Assembly: GCA_024760905.1 (NCBI GenBank)
Contig: CM045731.1
Coordinates: forward strand, 55,237,001 to 55,301,000
From: Plotosus lineatus
Lineage: Eukaryota > Chordata > Actinopteri > Siluriformes > Plotosidae
DNA: 64,000 bases
Reading direction: 5' to 3'
A program made the translations under genes and the position numbers. Numbering within the stretch: the first letter of the stretch is position 1; each line of letters opens with the position of its first letter. Under the pieces are notes generated by a model. That model saw nothing but the letters and a program-made list of their open reading frames with translations, did no database searches and was not told the DNA's origin. Positions 12,112-23,994 of this stretch are shown in pieces.

Positions 12112-12620
12112 TGGAGTGACATCTCCAAGATGGCGCTGCCTAGAGGGCAACGTCGCGGAGTTCTCAGAGTCAAATTGTTTCTTTTAATTTGTTTTATTTG
12201 TTTGTTCATGTTTTGCACTATGATCGGTTGACCCTACTACAGCTATGAGCAGTTTCGGGAAACTAAACACGCAACAACTTCTATCGTGAGCTGCTATCGG
12301 AGCTCAATGCTAAGCGCACTTCAGCTAGCAATAAGCCCAGGTGGAGTTCTCAGTCTTTTGACTTGGTTAGCACTTCCGGTCAGACTGCTTGAAAATGTTC
12401 ATTCCCTGCAAAACAAGATGGACGAGCTTCATGCTCAGATTGCAGCGCAGAGGGATCGACAGGACTGTGTTTCTGTGAAACATGGCTTGAGCACCAGCCG
12501 GCTACACGGCCTTCATTCCCTGCAATCCCAAGCGCCGGAGTCGTCGTTCGGGCCCTTCCCGCCTGGGCTTCGTGTCAGTTGGGGTGCGGTTCGCATTGAG
12601 CTGCCAACCATAGCATATTA
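12112..12620 (+). mobile_element. 5' fragment of another LINE (start of its endonuclease)
   Basis: It opens with ctccaagatggcgctgccta, a start typical of non-LTR elements. The frame at 12286 leads to LQNKMDELHAQIAAQRDRQD, which resembles the segment just before the first catalytic motif of LINE endonucleases (NKMDEL...RD...FTETWL). A frameshift follows: the FCETWL equivalent is present in the next frame (ttctgtgaaacatggctt, about 12470). The domain is lost soon afterwards. It may have been joined to the tandem repeat at 12780-13130. Family not determined. Confidence 0.6.
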
Positions 12621-12779
12621 GCTCTGCTAGCCGCAGCCCGGCTAACCAGCCCAGTTGAGCGTGCACAGTGTGAGATGGCACAGAGTGGATTCAAAGGGGA
12701 AACACTTAAGCAGAGCGCACACACTTTAAATACTGTACCGATGACGAAGAAAAACACAAACAACATTAAACACTGGAAC

Positions 12780-13130
12780 CAGGAGCCATAGAAAACACAA
12801 GGAAGCAGGACGTGATGTGAGACAATCTTCTGGCGCAGAGATGAGTCTGTGGTTTGTGTTTATAGGGAGTAGATGAGAGGAATGAATTCAGGTGTGTGCT
12901 GCTGCAATCAGCCTGAGCAGCTCAGCCACACCCCTCAGCCGGAATGAGGAGAGTTTGAGAACATAGGAAAGCAGATGTGATGTGAGTTAATCCTCTGACT
13001 CACAGGTGAGCCTGCGTGTTTATTGGGAGTAGATGAGAAGAGTGAATTTAGGTGTGAACTACTGCAATCAGCATGAACAGGTCAGCCACACCCCTCAGCT
13101 GGAGCACAGAGTTAGAGAACACAGCCTTCA
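12780..13130. repeat. tandem duplication, two units of about 170 bp
   Basis: Two adjacent units share gatgtgag, ctgcgtgtttat/gtgtttatagggagtagatgag, aggtgtg, ctgcaatcagc and the strong block cagccacacccctcagc. The second unit starts at about 12966. The similarity is roughly 80% by eye. They may be subrepeats of a retroelement untranslated region, since LINE-like sequence lies just upstream. Confidence 0.75.
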
Positions 13131-13224
13131 AAATCAAAGTCCCCAAAAACACTGATCATAACAAAAGAACATAAAATAACATGAAGTGTAATAAATTGGA
13201 TAAAAAACAAAAGGATAAAAACAT

Positions 13225-13656
13225 GCTACACCACAGTACATAAAATCTCTCACACAAACATTCTAAACATTAATTTAGGTACTGTGCTGGAATAATAATT
13301 AAAGACTTTGATATAATGGTGCTTTTACAACAGTTCAGATGATTATTCCTCTTCAGGCACTTCAGAGGAAACTGTCATTTCTTCAGAAGAGACATTCAAC
13401 CTCATTACCTTTTTCTGGCGCTTAGCCAGTGTTTGAGTGGCATCATAGAGCTTAACTGTTCATTAGAATACATTAATAAAAGGCTCATTGCCAACTTATG
13501 TGTGAATGAGAGAAAAAAGGGCGTATACATCATCTCAACCAATCAGCAGGAAGGAGGACAGCCATTGGCTGAATTTGAATCACGTGACAGTTGCTCGGCA
13601 ATCCGCGAATATGCACAGGCGCGAGTGCAAAACCGCGAATAGTCAAGGGCCTACTG
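13225..13656 (-). mobile_element. Tigger-like element fragment with transposase C-terminal remnant
   Basis: The right end reads (complement) cagtaggcccttgactattc with a TA at 13657-13658. In the minus strand an open stretch TLAKRQKKVMRLNVSSEEMT then ends VPEEE and a stop near 13348; this looks like the acidic C-terminus of a Tigger transposase. The other end is not clear. Confidence 0.55.
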
Positions 13657-13659
13657 TAA

Positions 13660-16430
13660 ACCCACCTGATAATGAAAAGTTGCACTATTTTCTGTGTAAT
13701 GGGAACATTTGGGAGGATTTTATTTTATTTTCTTCAACTTTTTGGGGCAAATTGGTTTTCATCTTTTTAAATGACTAGATTTTTGCAAGGACACAATGTT
13801 AGCCTTGCCTTCACTTACAACTACCTTTAGTAGCTCCATGAACTCCTTGTGCTACAGAAACAATCTAATTCAGACATGCTGTGAAGCAGAACGAGCTGCA
13901 AACCTTCATACCCTCTGCCACAGTCACTCCACTCTTCGGATAAAAGAACATGATGAAAAAAGTAAGAGAAAGCACTATAGACGAGATTACTGAGATGCAC
14001 AGACTCAAAGAATGGGAACGACTTGTTCTGCTCTGCTTCTGAACATTGAAAATAAATGGGTCCAGTATATTCCATGTCTTTTGTTTGTTACCAGCAAGAT
14101 GAGATCTTTGAGTGGGTGTAGGAGTTGCGCTCGTTTTTGCTCTTTTGAATTACATTAATTAACTAGTCCTTAGATAAAAATATGAACAAAATGTAGAAAG
14201 ATGCTTAAACTAGCATGGGTCTGCAACCGCACTGAATCAGACTGGTTTATTAGGATACAGCCTACCTGGCTGGAGAGAGATTTCAAGTGTGGGCAGCTGG
14301 GTTGGCTGCCCTTGGACGTGGACGCCTGTTCAATTTAATGGCTGATGCTAAATTTGTCGTAATTTATAGCTGCTGTTTGAGCGATGGTGGGCCGGAATTG
14401 ATCACTCGTCTGCAAACTGAGAATTATTAGCACAGTTATCGTGAAGAAGGATCAGTGGAAATGCAGCTCTATCAAGAAGACGAAGGACGTGTCATCTACT
14501 GCAAGCGCCTGTATGAAGTCCTTTGGTTGATTGCGAGGAAGTAAAAGTGAGCTATGATTTAAATTTCCATCCTTGTTTTCCAGGAATAGATAAAACTATA
14601 GATGGCTGCATTTTCTTTCCAATTAAGTAATTTGTCAGCGCACTATGGAGAAATCCACAAACTTGTATGTGAATCATGTATTTGCTCACCAAAGAACATG
14701 ATTGACGAGCATTCCTTTGATTGACAAGGACATTATTGCCATTCCTCTCACTTTCCTGACAGAAATTTGGTTCCCGCACATGGCTGTGTTTTATCTTTAT
14801 CATTATTTGATCTTGCAATCATAGTCAGACATTGAACATTCATTACTGGATCAGATCATGGCCCGGGTATTGGCTTAAAACATGTTTAATACAGTCACTT
14901 TGTTCAAGATTATAAAATGACCAAGGTACTTTTCATCTGATGAATTACTTTTAAAAGTTTTTTGCTTGCCTCACAGTCAAGAGTAGCTTTGAAATCCTGA
15001 GAAGCATGTAACAGTGTACATAAATAAAGGTGCTGTCTTTTGTTTGCTAAGCAGAAGACCGTCATTAGTGGAAAGTAAATAAATTATTCCATCACTACTC
15101 AAAAACAGAAGTAGTCTACTCTTCCAAGATTTTTAGGAGTTATAAGTTCATTCATTCATTTTCTGAACCACCCCACAATGGCCTGGCGGAGCCGTCCAGG
15201 GTGTACCTCGCCCAGAGTCAGCTGAAATGGGCGCTAGCCTCCCTAGAAAATGAGTGAAATATATGAATGATTTTCTGAACCACTAATCCTAATTTGTGTG
15301 GGGGAGGCTGGTGCCCATCTCAGCCGACTCTGGATGAGGGCAGAATACACCCTGGACAGCTCACCAGGCCAACAAGGGGCAGAAGCACATTGACGGCTAT
15401 GCAGCTCTTCTTGAAAAAAGTCAGTAATGGTTCTTTTACATGAACCTTTCACCACAGACAGTGACATGGCTGGCTTTGATAACCCAGTTAGCTGTACTGG
15501 GGGGCGCACAGCAGTGTACTTGCAAGTACAAGTGGTGGAAAGAGATTATTCTTAGTGTTGTTCCCCATGATAAGTTGAGACTCTCCCATCATTCAGGAGT
15601 TCCTTACTCAGGGTAGATTCATCTGAAAAGGAGACAAGTGTGGTGCTTTGGGCTTCTTATGGATTCAAGGATACTCCTTGGTCAGTTCTTAGTAGAGTTT
15701 TATCATGCAGAATAATTGGATGGAGGAAATATTGTTGCAGACCCAAGACCTGCAATAAATATTTTACCTTGTAGTTGGATTGGTAAGATCTATGCTTCTC
15801 TTGGTTGAGCTTGTATGTGTGGCTGGGGGTGGAGAGGAACTGACTGACTGCTACCTGGCTGATTTTATCTCACTGCAGACATCAGAACAAGAGGAAAGAA
15901 GTAAAAGGCTATGTGGGGGGATGTCACAGGTTGGGGGGATGCCCCATGGGAAGCATCTTTAAAGTTTGTAGTTCAGTCAGTAAGTGATGTTACAGAGTGT
16001 GTGGGTCATGTCATCACAAATAGACTGAGATACATGGAGTCTGGCCCCAAGTGTAGCACCACATTGGGTCACATTGACCTGTACCATTAAACTTCTGTCA
16101 GTTATTAATTATTGCTCTCACAAAATGGTGATTCCAAAATTCCACCTTCTAGCATGAAAACACAAAGGAGACCCATACAGCTACTGAGAGAACACTTAAA
16201 TGTTTTATTAATAACTGATGAGTTGCATTACACTGCAACCACATGTTACAGTAATCATACAATGATGATTTCATATTGAATTGTTCCAACAAATAAACCA
16301 CTTGGAATGCTTAGGTGTAAGATTATAAGAATAATAGCTTCCAAATGGACAATAGAGTCAATCAGAGTCAGTACTGGCTAACACTGCAAGTTCTTCAACT
16401 TTCATTGGGAAGTTTTTGGGAAATTAAGGA
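13660..16430. other. unclassified intron DNA with SINE fragments
   Basis: Apart from the SINE pieces at 15148-15505, no feature could be supported. Frames at 13796, 14552 and 15780 are short and unlike known proteins. Confidence 0.55.
15270..15505 (-). mobile_element. chimeric SINE (family A body with family B tail)
   Basis: Read on the minus strand: the A body (gctaactgggttatcaaagc, agaaccattactgac, gccgtcaatgtg) passes directly into the B tail (ggcctggtgagctgtccagg, ctcccccacacaaattagga). The junction matches that in the dimer at 21768-22300, so this is a repeated structure and not a one-off deletion. A B-tail fragment also lies at about 15148-15262. Confidence 0.75.
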
Positions 16431-16453
16431 CGTCATGATACTTTTGTGTTTTC

Positions 16454-16704
16454 CCCCAGTGCAGCTAACTGGGTTATCAAAGGCGGGCCATGTCTCTCAC
16501 TGTCTATGGTGAGAGGCATGTAAAAGAACCATTGCTGACTTTCGTAAAGAGTAGGCTGCAAAGCCGTCAGCGTGTTTCTGTCCCTTGCTAAAGGGTTGTG
16601 ACAGGAAGGGCATCCGACATAAAAACCTCTGCCAAATCAAATGTGCGAATCGGATGATTCGCTGTGGCGACTCTCGAGAACGGGAAAAAGCCGAAAAAGA
16701 AAAG
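16454..16704 (+). mobile_element. SINE family A copy with perfect 19-bp target-site duplication (head truncated)
   Basis: Same body and tail as the copy at 18431. The flanking direct repeats atgatacttttgtgttttc lie at 16435-16453 and 16705-16723. The tRNA-like head is missing, as expected from incomplete reverse transcription. Confidence 0.92.
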
Positions 16705-17619
16705 ATGATACTTTTGTGTTTTCTTAAACTGATCACTTAGATGAGTTTAGAAATTGATTGTGATTTGTCTTTCATGTGTTTTGAGACAGCACACAGTGTA
16801 ATGTTCAGCAGTGAAAACTCAAAGCTAATTAGGATTGAAATTCTTTCTCTCTCTCTCACACACACACACACACGCACGCACGCTGCTGAAAGACAGTCCC
16901 ATTTGCTCAAATTGGGTCAGGTCAACCAAGACTTGTAAGGAGGTAATAATTGATGCTATACTTACTGTCTCTTGGGTTAGAAGGATTATTTAGGCAAACT
17001 GTAGTAGCGGAAATGGACCTTTATTTGAAATGTTTGGCTTAACTTCTGCAAATATGATTTTTGAATCAATTTTAAGTCTTGCTACCAAAATTTCCCAGAC
17101 ACTCACTATCAGTTACGTGCTGGTTAAGACGGAATTCCACATTTTAAACATGACCAAATTATCACTTTTGTCTGCCCTCTTCTGACAGCACCCATGTAAC
17201 CTGGAATTCATCATCCCCTTGCCTCAAAAAGGTCAGAACACACCTTTCTAGCTTTGACATTTAAGTCATCCCTACATAGTACTATGACTTCTTAAATGCC
17301 GTTTAATTTATAGCTTGAGCATGGTGGCATTTATATGAGGAGATATTTATCATGGCCTCTGAATGTCTGCGTCTGGCCTTACAAGCAAGCAATCATGGCA
17401 CTTCAGTTTAATGGCTTGCAGTGGTGAAAATATCTAACCTATGTCCAAAAGCAATTCATCCAAGGAGTTGATATTTTGCTTCCTTACTAAGTCAGTCAAT
17501 TTGTAAGGTTTCAAACCATATTTTTTCTTGCCTTGAATTCATATTAGTCATCTGGTCATATTTGGCAAGATCCAGGTTGTAAGAAGAATACCCAGTAAAA
17601 CATTTATTTAAACTATTAG

Positions 17620-17756
17620 TTTGGAAAATTTGCGATTTTGTAATAATCAAGGTGCCAATGTTGGGTTCTTGAGCTAGGCCTTTAACCTTCAGTTGTATTA
17701 AAAAAACCAGTAAGTCACTCTGGACAAAGATGTCTGCCAAATGCAATAAATGTAAA
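17620..17756 (+). mobile_element. SINE family D, 3' part
   Basis: Carries the tail agtcactctggacaaagatg tctgccaaatgcaataaatg, a tail shared by many fish tRNA-derived SINEs. Confidence 0.7.
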
Positions 17757-17779
17757 GAGCAGGATAAGTCTAACTTGGT

Positions 17780-18780
17780 AGAGGTGATCGTGATGGTGGT
17801 AGTCTGGTGATTGAGCATTAAGGATCTAGAACTATAACCTAGAAATTGAGAATACATCATGTGATAGACTTGACAGAGGGGAACATAACAGAGGTTGTTG
17901 TGTCTTAAAGAGCTACAACCCTAACCAAGAGATTGAAGGGTTTCCCATGATCCTTGACTACGTAGAGTGGAAGAACAATGGGGAAGTTCATTGCTTGAGG
18001 CCAGTAAAGAAGGCCTGTAAACAGGAAATCAAATTGGTTGAGGATGAAAGAGCTACAGCCATGACCAGGAAATTATAGTTTACCATGACATTCACTTGAT
18101 GAAATAAGCATTGCGTTGTGGTGACCCAGTGGTCAAAGATTAGCCATTAACCCTATACCAAGGATCAGAGCCCACCACGAGATCAATTTGGTAGCAGACA
18201 TAATGATGTAATACAGCTTGATCTTGATGGTTAATGATTAAGGAACTACACCCATTGACAAGAAATTAGAGTTGACTATGAGGTGAACATAACAGAGGTA
18301 GATTGCTGATTAAGTTTAAGGATCTACAACCATGTCAGCAAAATTGACAGGTTCACATGGTAGAGGGGAAAACAGTGGAGTTGGGTATTAGCTGAGGATT
18401 TTGACCCACTACCAAGAAATCAGTCTGTCCCCCAGTGCGGCTAACTGGGATATCAAAGGCGGGCCATGTCTCTCACTGTCTATGGTGTGAGGCATGTAAA
18501 AGAACCATTACTGACTTTCGTAAAGAGTAGGCTGGAAAGTTGTCAGCGTGTTTCTGTCCCTTGCTAAAAGGGTTGTGACAGGAAGGGCATCCGACGTAAA
18601 AAACTCTGCCAAATCAAACGTGCGAATCAGATGATTCACTGTGGCGACTCCTGAGTAAAAGGGAAAAAGCCGAAAGGAAGACAGACAGACCAAGAAATCA
18701 GTCTGTCCAGAGGCATACTTAACAATGCAAGGTTTTGGGAGCCCAGTGGTTGAGGTTAAAGGTTAAGTGTTTATGTCTAG
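17780..18780. repeat. decayed tandem array, about 90-120 bp unit
   Basis: Variants of one unit recur: ggatctagaactataaccta, agctacaaccctaaccaaga, agctacagccatgaccagga, aactacacccattgacaaga, ggatctacaaccatgtcagc, and a version near 18400, each followed by aaat(t/c)-type text and often by a ggttcac/gttgac-like block. At least six units are visible, each diverged. A SINE A inserted at 18431. Unit origin unknown; parts resemble tRNA-derived SINE heads (gacccagtggtcaaagatta). Confidence 0.65.
18431..18688 (+). mobile_element. SINE family A copy with perfect 20-bp target-site duplication (head truncated)
   Basis: It starts at cccagtgcgg and runs through ctaactgggatatcaaaggc, a body containing ggcatgtaaaagaaccatta, and the tail cactgtggcgactcctgagt plus A-rich sequence. 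The duplication accaagaaatcagtctgtcc is at 18411-18430 and 18689-18708. A perfect duplication indicates relatively recent insertion. The target is the decayed tandem array at 17780-18780. Confidence 0.92.
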
Positions 18781-19790
18781 GGCAGCATGTTGGTGTAGTG
18801 GTTAACACATTTGCATGGATTGTTCTGTCACTGCTGGATCCTTGACCTCTAAGAACTCTTTAGTCACGATAGATTTATGCTGGGATATGTGAAGAGAAAA
18901 GTGTTGAGGCAATTTAAAAAAAACAAAAACGTTTTGTTCGAAAAGGTCAGAAACCATTCAAGCACTGCAAAACAAATTAAATATCCAGGAAAGCACAAAT
19001 CTCTGTTTTGTTTGTGTGTTATTTTTTAAGATCAATAACCCTTCACTGTGGGCTGTGTGATAATTTTACTTCAGACATTCTGACTCTTCTTCATCATTGG
19101 CTATTGGAAGAGGACAGTGACATGTAGAGCTTCTGGAAATCCATCAGGCTTTACAGTTTATTTGGTTGGTCTTCTTTTTCTTGTCTATCACTCAATTCCC
19201 ACTTGACAGTTGAGTGTTGTGTTTAACTGAACAGCTGTGGATGAGTTGTTGAGTTATTCATCACTGCAGGGCAGTTTATGGAAATGAGCAACCTTGCACT
19301 GACTTGACCCCACCCACTCCTAAAAAGGATTTAGAACTACAGCTGTGTGTGTGTTTGTATGTGTGGGAGAACAGTTTAAATCTCCACTTAACTGTTATTG
19401 CCGAGCTCTTGGTGAGGCTCTTCAGCAATGCTACTCAGTATTGATGAAATGTCTGTATTGCTGCATATCACTAAGCGAGTTCATAGTTAACAAAACACAT
19501 TATTTACTCTGGGTTTTCACTGGTGTCCATGATCTCCTAATAAACTCTAATAGAGCATACCAGACCTTAATGCATCATCATAGAGGATCTTTATGAACTT
19601 GGAAACATGATTCCTTTAAGTTTCATTTCCTGTCCTGGATGCACCCACCTTTTTGAATCATGGCCCCAGTGTAAATTCAGGATAACACGCCATTTATTTT
19701 GTCCAGTACAGGCTCCTCTTGCTTCATATTAATTTTGCTTTTAGGTCCATAAGTGGAGTCAAATATGAATATTTGAAACTCAGAAATCTG
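18781..19790. other. unclassified intron DNA
   Basis: Starts with a short tRNA-SINE-like head (gcagcatgttggtgtagtgg, 18782-18820) that decays quickly. The rest holds nothing recognised. Confidence 0.5.
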
Positions 19791-19794
19791 TTAT

Positions 19795-21560
19795 CTCCTC
19801 CTTGAATTGCCACCTTATCGTGGTGGAGGGGTTTGCGTGTCCTAATGATCCTATGCGCCATGTTGTCAGGGGCATTATGCCCCTAGTAGGGTGACCCAAA
19901 ACAAACGGGTCCTAGGTGAAGGTCCAGATGAAGCGTAGTTCAAAAGAACTCTATAAAAAGACACACAAAAAAAAAAGATGAGACAGTTTACCTTGCACTG
20001 ACTCGGGTCACCCCCCCACACATCTCTGGGAGGGGCTCAAAGGCGAGTGTCTGGTGATCGGGCTTCTGCCCATGGAGCTCAGCTGGGCCCATCTTGAAAA
20101 AGAGACATGGGTTCGCCTTCCCATGGACCCACCATCTGTGGAAGGGACTATAGGGGTCAGGTGCAGTGTGAGTTGGGTGACAGCTGAAGACGTGGGTTCT
20201 GTCTGATTGATAATTGGCAACTGACTCTGAATCTTGGTACATGTAATGTCACCTCTCTGGCAAAGAAGGTGCCTGAGCTGGTGTGTGAGGTGGAGAGATA
20301 CTGACTGCTAGATACACATTTCTTGGGCTCTGGAACTACCCATCTCGAGAGGAGGAGCTGGACCTTATTCCATTCTGGAGTTGCTCATGGGAAGAGGCGG
20401 AGAGCTGTTGTGGGCATCCTTCTTGTCCCACTATCTCAGTGCCCACATGTTGGGGTTCTCAGAAAGAGTAGCTTCCCTCCTCCTTCAGATGGGGGTCGGG
20501 TCCTGACTGTCATTAGTGCTTATGCACCAAATGACAGTTCAGAGTACCCACCCTTGGAATCTTTTGGGGGTGTCTTGGAGAACATTCCCCTGAGAGACTC
20601 ACTCATTGTCCTGGGAGAATTCAACGCCCATGTATGCAACGATAGTGTGACCTGGAAGGGTGTGATTGGTAGGTACGGTCTCTCCTGTCTGAACCCAAAT
20701 AGTGTTTGCTTGTTGGACTTCTGTGCTTGTCACAGTTTGTCCATCACAATCACCACGTTTGAACATAAGGGTGTCCACAAGTGCACTTGATGATTGACTT
20801 TGCTGTCATGTCATCAGACGTGCGGCAGCATATTCTGGACACTCGGGTGAAGAGGGGAGCTGAGCTGTTAACCGATCACCTGGTGGTGGGCTGGCTCCGA
20901 TGGCGGGGGAAGCCGTTCTCCAGACCTGGCAGGCCCACGCGTGTAGTTGGGGTCTCCTGAGAATGTTTGGCAGAGTCTCCTGTCAGAGGGACCTTTAACT
21001 TTCACCTTCGACAGCGCTACAACCACATCCTGAAGGAGCTGGGTGATATGGAATACAAATGGTTTTAAGGACCTCCTCAATCCTATCATGGGGAGGAAGA
21101 CCCTGAGGTTTGGGTGGTGTTCTGCCCATCACTGGGGCTGAGGTCACTGAGGCAGTCAAAAAGCTCCTCGGTGGCCGGGCTCTGGGGATGGATGAGATCT
21201 GCCCTGCATATCTCAGGGTTCCGGATGTTGTAGGACTGCCTTGGTTGACACGTCTCTGCAACATTGTGGGGTCATCGGGGGCCATACCTCTGGATTGGCA
21301 AACTGGGGTGGTATTAGGGTGTGTTCCCATTATCGTGGAATCACACTCCTCAGTCTATTTGGGAAAGTCGATTCAGGGGTGTTGCAGAGGAGGATCTGAG
21401 CAATAGTTGAACTTCATATTCTGGAGAAGCAATGTGGTTTTCCTCCTGGCCATGGCACTCTCAACCAACACTATACGCTCTGCAGGATTCTGGTGGGGGC
21501 ATAGAAGTTTGCCCAATCTGTCCACATGTGTTTTGCGGATTTGCATGTTTGTTCAATGAA
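19795..21560 (+). mobile_element. second non-LTR retrotransposon family (APE endonuclease + RT), internally deleted copy
   Basis: It begins with a leader (ccttatcgtggtggaggggt, then accctagta-type text) and an ORF-like region NLGTCNVTSLAKKVPELVCE at about 20230. The endonuclease follows: SAYAPNDSSEYPPLESFGGV and LGEFNAHVCND (DFNAHVG motif with D changed to E), then DFCACHSLSITITTFEHKGV. It then jumps to LVVGWLRWRGKPFSRPGRPR and, after a deletion, to the RT start (EVTEAVKKLLGGRALGMDEI, then LPWLTRLCNIVGSSGAIPLD). The palm is frameshifted and the copy is lost at about 21560 after VHMCFADLHV. It is a different family from the RTE-like copies. Defective. Confidence 0.8.
20323..20790 (+). pseudogene. 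APE-type endonuclease fragment of the second LINE family
   Basis: A 155-codon open stretch covering the middle and end of an apurinic-like endonuclease, the domain that nicks target DNA for reverse transcription. Recognisable parts: LTVISAYAPNDSSEYPPLES, SLIVLGEFNAHVCNDSVTWK and CHSLSITITTFEHKGVHKCT. The catalytic GDFNAH motif reads GEFNAH. The Met at 20323 is internal: related sequence continues upstream through a stop near 20309 (NVTSLAKKVPELVCEVERY). It is a fossil rather than a gene. Confidence 0.75.
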
Positions 21561-21767
21561 ACAAAAATTCCCAGAGGAAACAATAGAAAACAAATTAATC
21601 CGTTCCAACCCCCTCCCAAACTCATATAACTTAACACAAACGTGTATTTTTGATGGAATATATTTAAGATAAATATGCAACAATAAACATTTCACAATAC
21701 AGTGGAGCCTTGGAATACGAGCGCTCTAGAGTCTGAACAAATCAGAATCCAGTTCAGTTCATCAGTT

Positions 21768-22300
21768 CATTTTCTGTAACCGCTTAATCCTAATTTGGGT
21801 CGCGGGGAGGCTAGTGCCCATCCCAGCCAACTTCGGGCGAGGGCAGAGTACACCCTGGACAGCTCGCCAGGCCATCGCAGGGCAGAAACACACTGACGGC
21901 TTTGCAGCCTACTCTTGTTGAAAATCAGCAATGGTTCTTTTACATGAGCCTCTCACCATACACAGTGAGAGACATGGCCGGCCTTTGATAACCCAGTTAG
22001 CTCCACTGGGGGGGGGCAGTGACAACCTTGTGCAGAATGGGACTTGAACCCCCAACCTTTGGATCAGCGATCCAGCACCCTATACCACTAGACCACCACT
22101 GCCCCTCCACTATGGTGTGAGGCATGTAAAAGAACCATTGCTGACTTTCGACAAGAGTAGGCTGCAAAGCCGTCAGAGTGTTTCCGCCCTGCGATGGCCT
22201 GGAGAGCTGTCCAGGGTGTACTCTGCCCTCGCCCTGAGTTGGCTGGGATGGGCACCAGCCTCCCCGCGACCCTAATTAGGATGAAGCGGTTACAGAAAAT
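21768..22300. mobile_element. head-to-head inverted SINE dimer (fold-back) with 16-bp target-site duplication
   Basis: A minus-oriented SINE copy (about 21768-22105, including a tRNA-like head near 22030-22105) is joined to a plus-oriented copy (about 22110-22300). Arms of about 190 bp are near-complementary. Both are chimeras: family A head and body joined to the family B tail (cctgcgatggcctggagagc through aagcggttacagaaaatg). The direct repeat gaacaaatcagaatcc flanks the whole unit (21735-21750 and 22301-22316), so the pair seems to have inserted as one event. Confidence 0.85.
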
Positions 22301-22429
22301 GAACAAATCAGAATCCGAACAAAAAATCCATGAGTTCTTCCGTCTGGGAGACTGAACAAAAACTGGAAGTCAAACTTGACAAACGTGCGAGAAAAAACAA
22401 GACCGAGAGGGAGGAAACATTCGGAAGTT

Positions 22430-22620
22430 GTTGATACTATGTAAGGTCTGTTTGGGCTTTTACACCCAAGCCTAGTGGCTCATCAGGCCGGTGCTTTATG
22501 TAACACCCTACTAAAGCTGTCCTGGGGATGTCCGGAAGTTCTTGATACTATGTATCACCCTAAAAGCTGTCCTGGGGAAGTCTGGAAGTTGTTGATACAG
22601 TGCTAAAGCTAGCACTAAAA
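22430..22620. repeat. short tandem repeat, about three 50-bp units
   Basis: Units share ggaagttgttgatactatgt, then ctgtcctggggatgtccgga and ctgtcctggggaagtctgga. Lies between the fold-back SINE and unclassified DNA. Confidence 0.65.
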
Positions 22621-23990
22621 CTATCTAATCACTAATGTCATATACCACCTCCAGCGACCTTAAACGAGCCACATGTTTACTGTACTTATCTGATCTATCT
22701 GAAGGAAATACTGTCTTGAGTCATTTCATCAGGGATGGAATTTAATATTAATTACTTGGGTAAATAACGTGGGGTCAAATGTTGCTGAATAGTGTGTATG
22801 TAGGGTGTACAAGGGAACTGTTGTGTCCCCCGTGTGAACTAGATAGAAGTTATGCTGAAAGCCCTGTGGGTGGTATGTCTGTCCATTAGTGCCCCCTCTG
22901 TGACATCACAGAATGATGTAGACTAATCAGTCTGTAGTATCATGGATTTAGTAGGACAAAAAGTCATGGAGTTTTCTGCCAGGTAGGTTGCTATTATAAC
23001 AGGTGCCATTCATTCATTTGATCTTTTTTATTTATTATGGAATGCCCTATAGAATGTGATGGACCACTTAGCTTAAAGGAGTTGTCCTTCGATAGTGAAG
23101 GTGACCTCGCCTTCACATCAAAAAAGGGTTCAGGATGTACAAAACTGTCTGATCAGGCCTATCCTGACTCTGAACCGTCTGTCGCAGTGTGCACAGGGGA
23201 CATTTGGGGCTGATCCTGGCTTGAAGTTGGAGCGTCTCATTTTTGTTCACCAACCAGACTGGACTGACTCCTAAGCATTGATCTGGTTGTATATTGTAGC
23301 TGCAGGCGTGGTGAGTCGTGTTATTTAATCTCACCATTAGGCCAATCTTCCATTTGGCCAAACTGTTCTCTGAAATAGTGTTACATTATAAAGCAGAGCA
23401 AAGAGGCACATCTTGGTGTGTGTGTGAGAGAGATTTATGTGGTACCCATTCAGAAGTAAAAGCTGCTCAACACTAAGTGCTTTCACTCCGTTTGCTCCAA
23501 CTTAATAGAACAAATGGTGAGAGAGAGCGAGAGAGAGATGAATTCCAGGTACTATAAGGCTGGACACATGATCAGAGAGATATGCAGAAAGAATGATGCT
23601 GGCACAGATAGTATATGGCGGTATGAGAGATAAAGACAGAAAATGAGATTACTCTCTTCAGCCATCTGACCGTGCCGAGATCCGATTGGCTCATCTCTCT
23701 TGGGAACTTCCAAAAGCGCCATGACCTCATCCTGCGGTGATGCGTGCAAGAGAAAGTGCTCATCTTGCCGAGATGTAGTTTCCTTATTTACTTATTATTC
23801 CAAAACCTGTTGGGGTTTTTTTTGAGGATGGCGCTCAGGGATCATTAGACTGATTCATTGTGAAAAAGGGAGGATACAGAAAGTTATTCCCCCTTTGTGA
23901 GGACTACTTAACATGAAACATTTGGACTTTGAATTCTATTGTTGTTTCCTAATAAAAGGCTCAGTATGAAATGTATCTCATTGAGATCTG
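22620..23990. other. unclassified intron DNA
   Basis: No element or exon recognised; (AG)-rich bits near 23520-23540. Confidence 0.55.
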
Positions 23991-23994
23991 GGGG

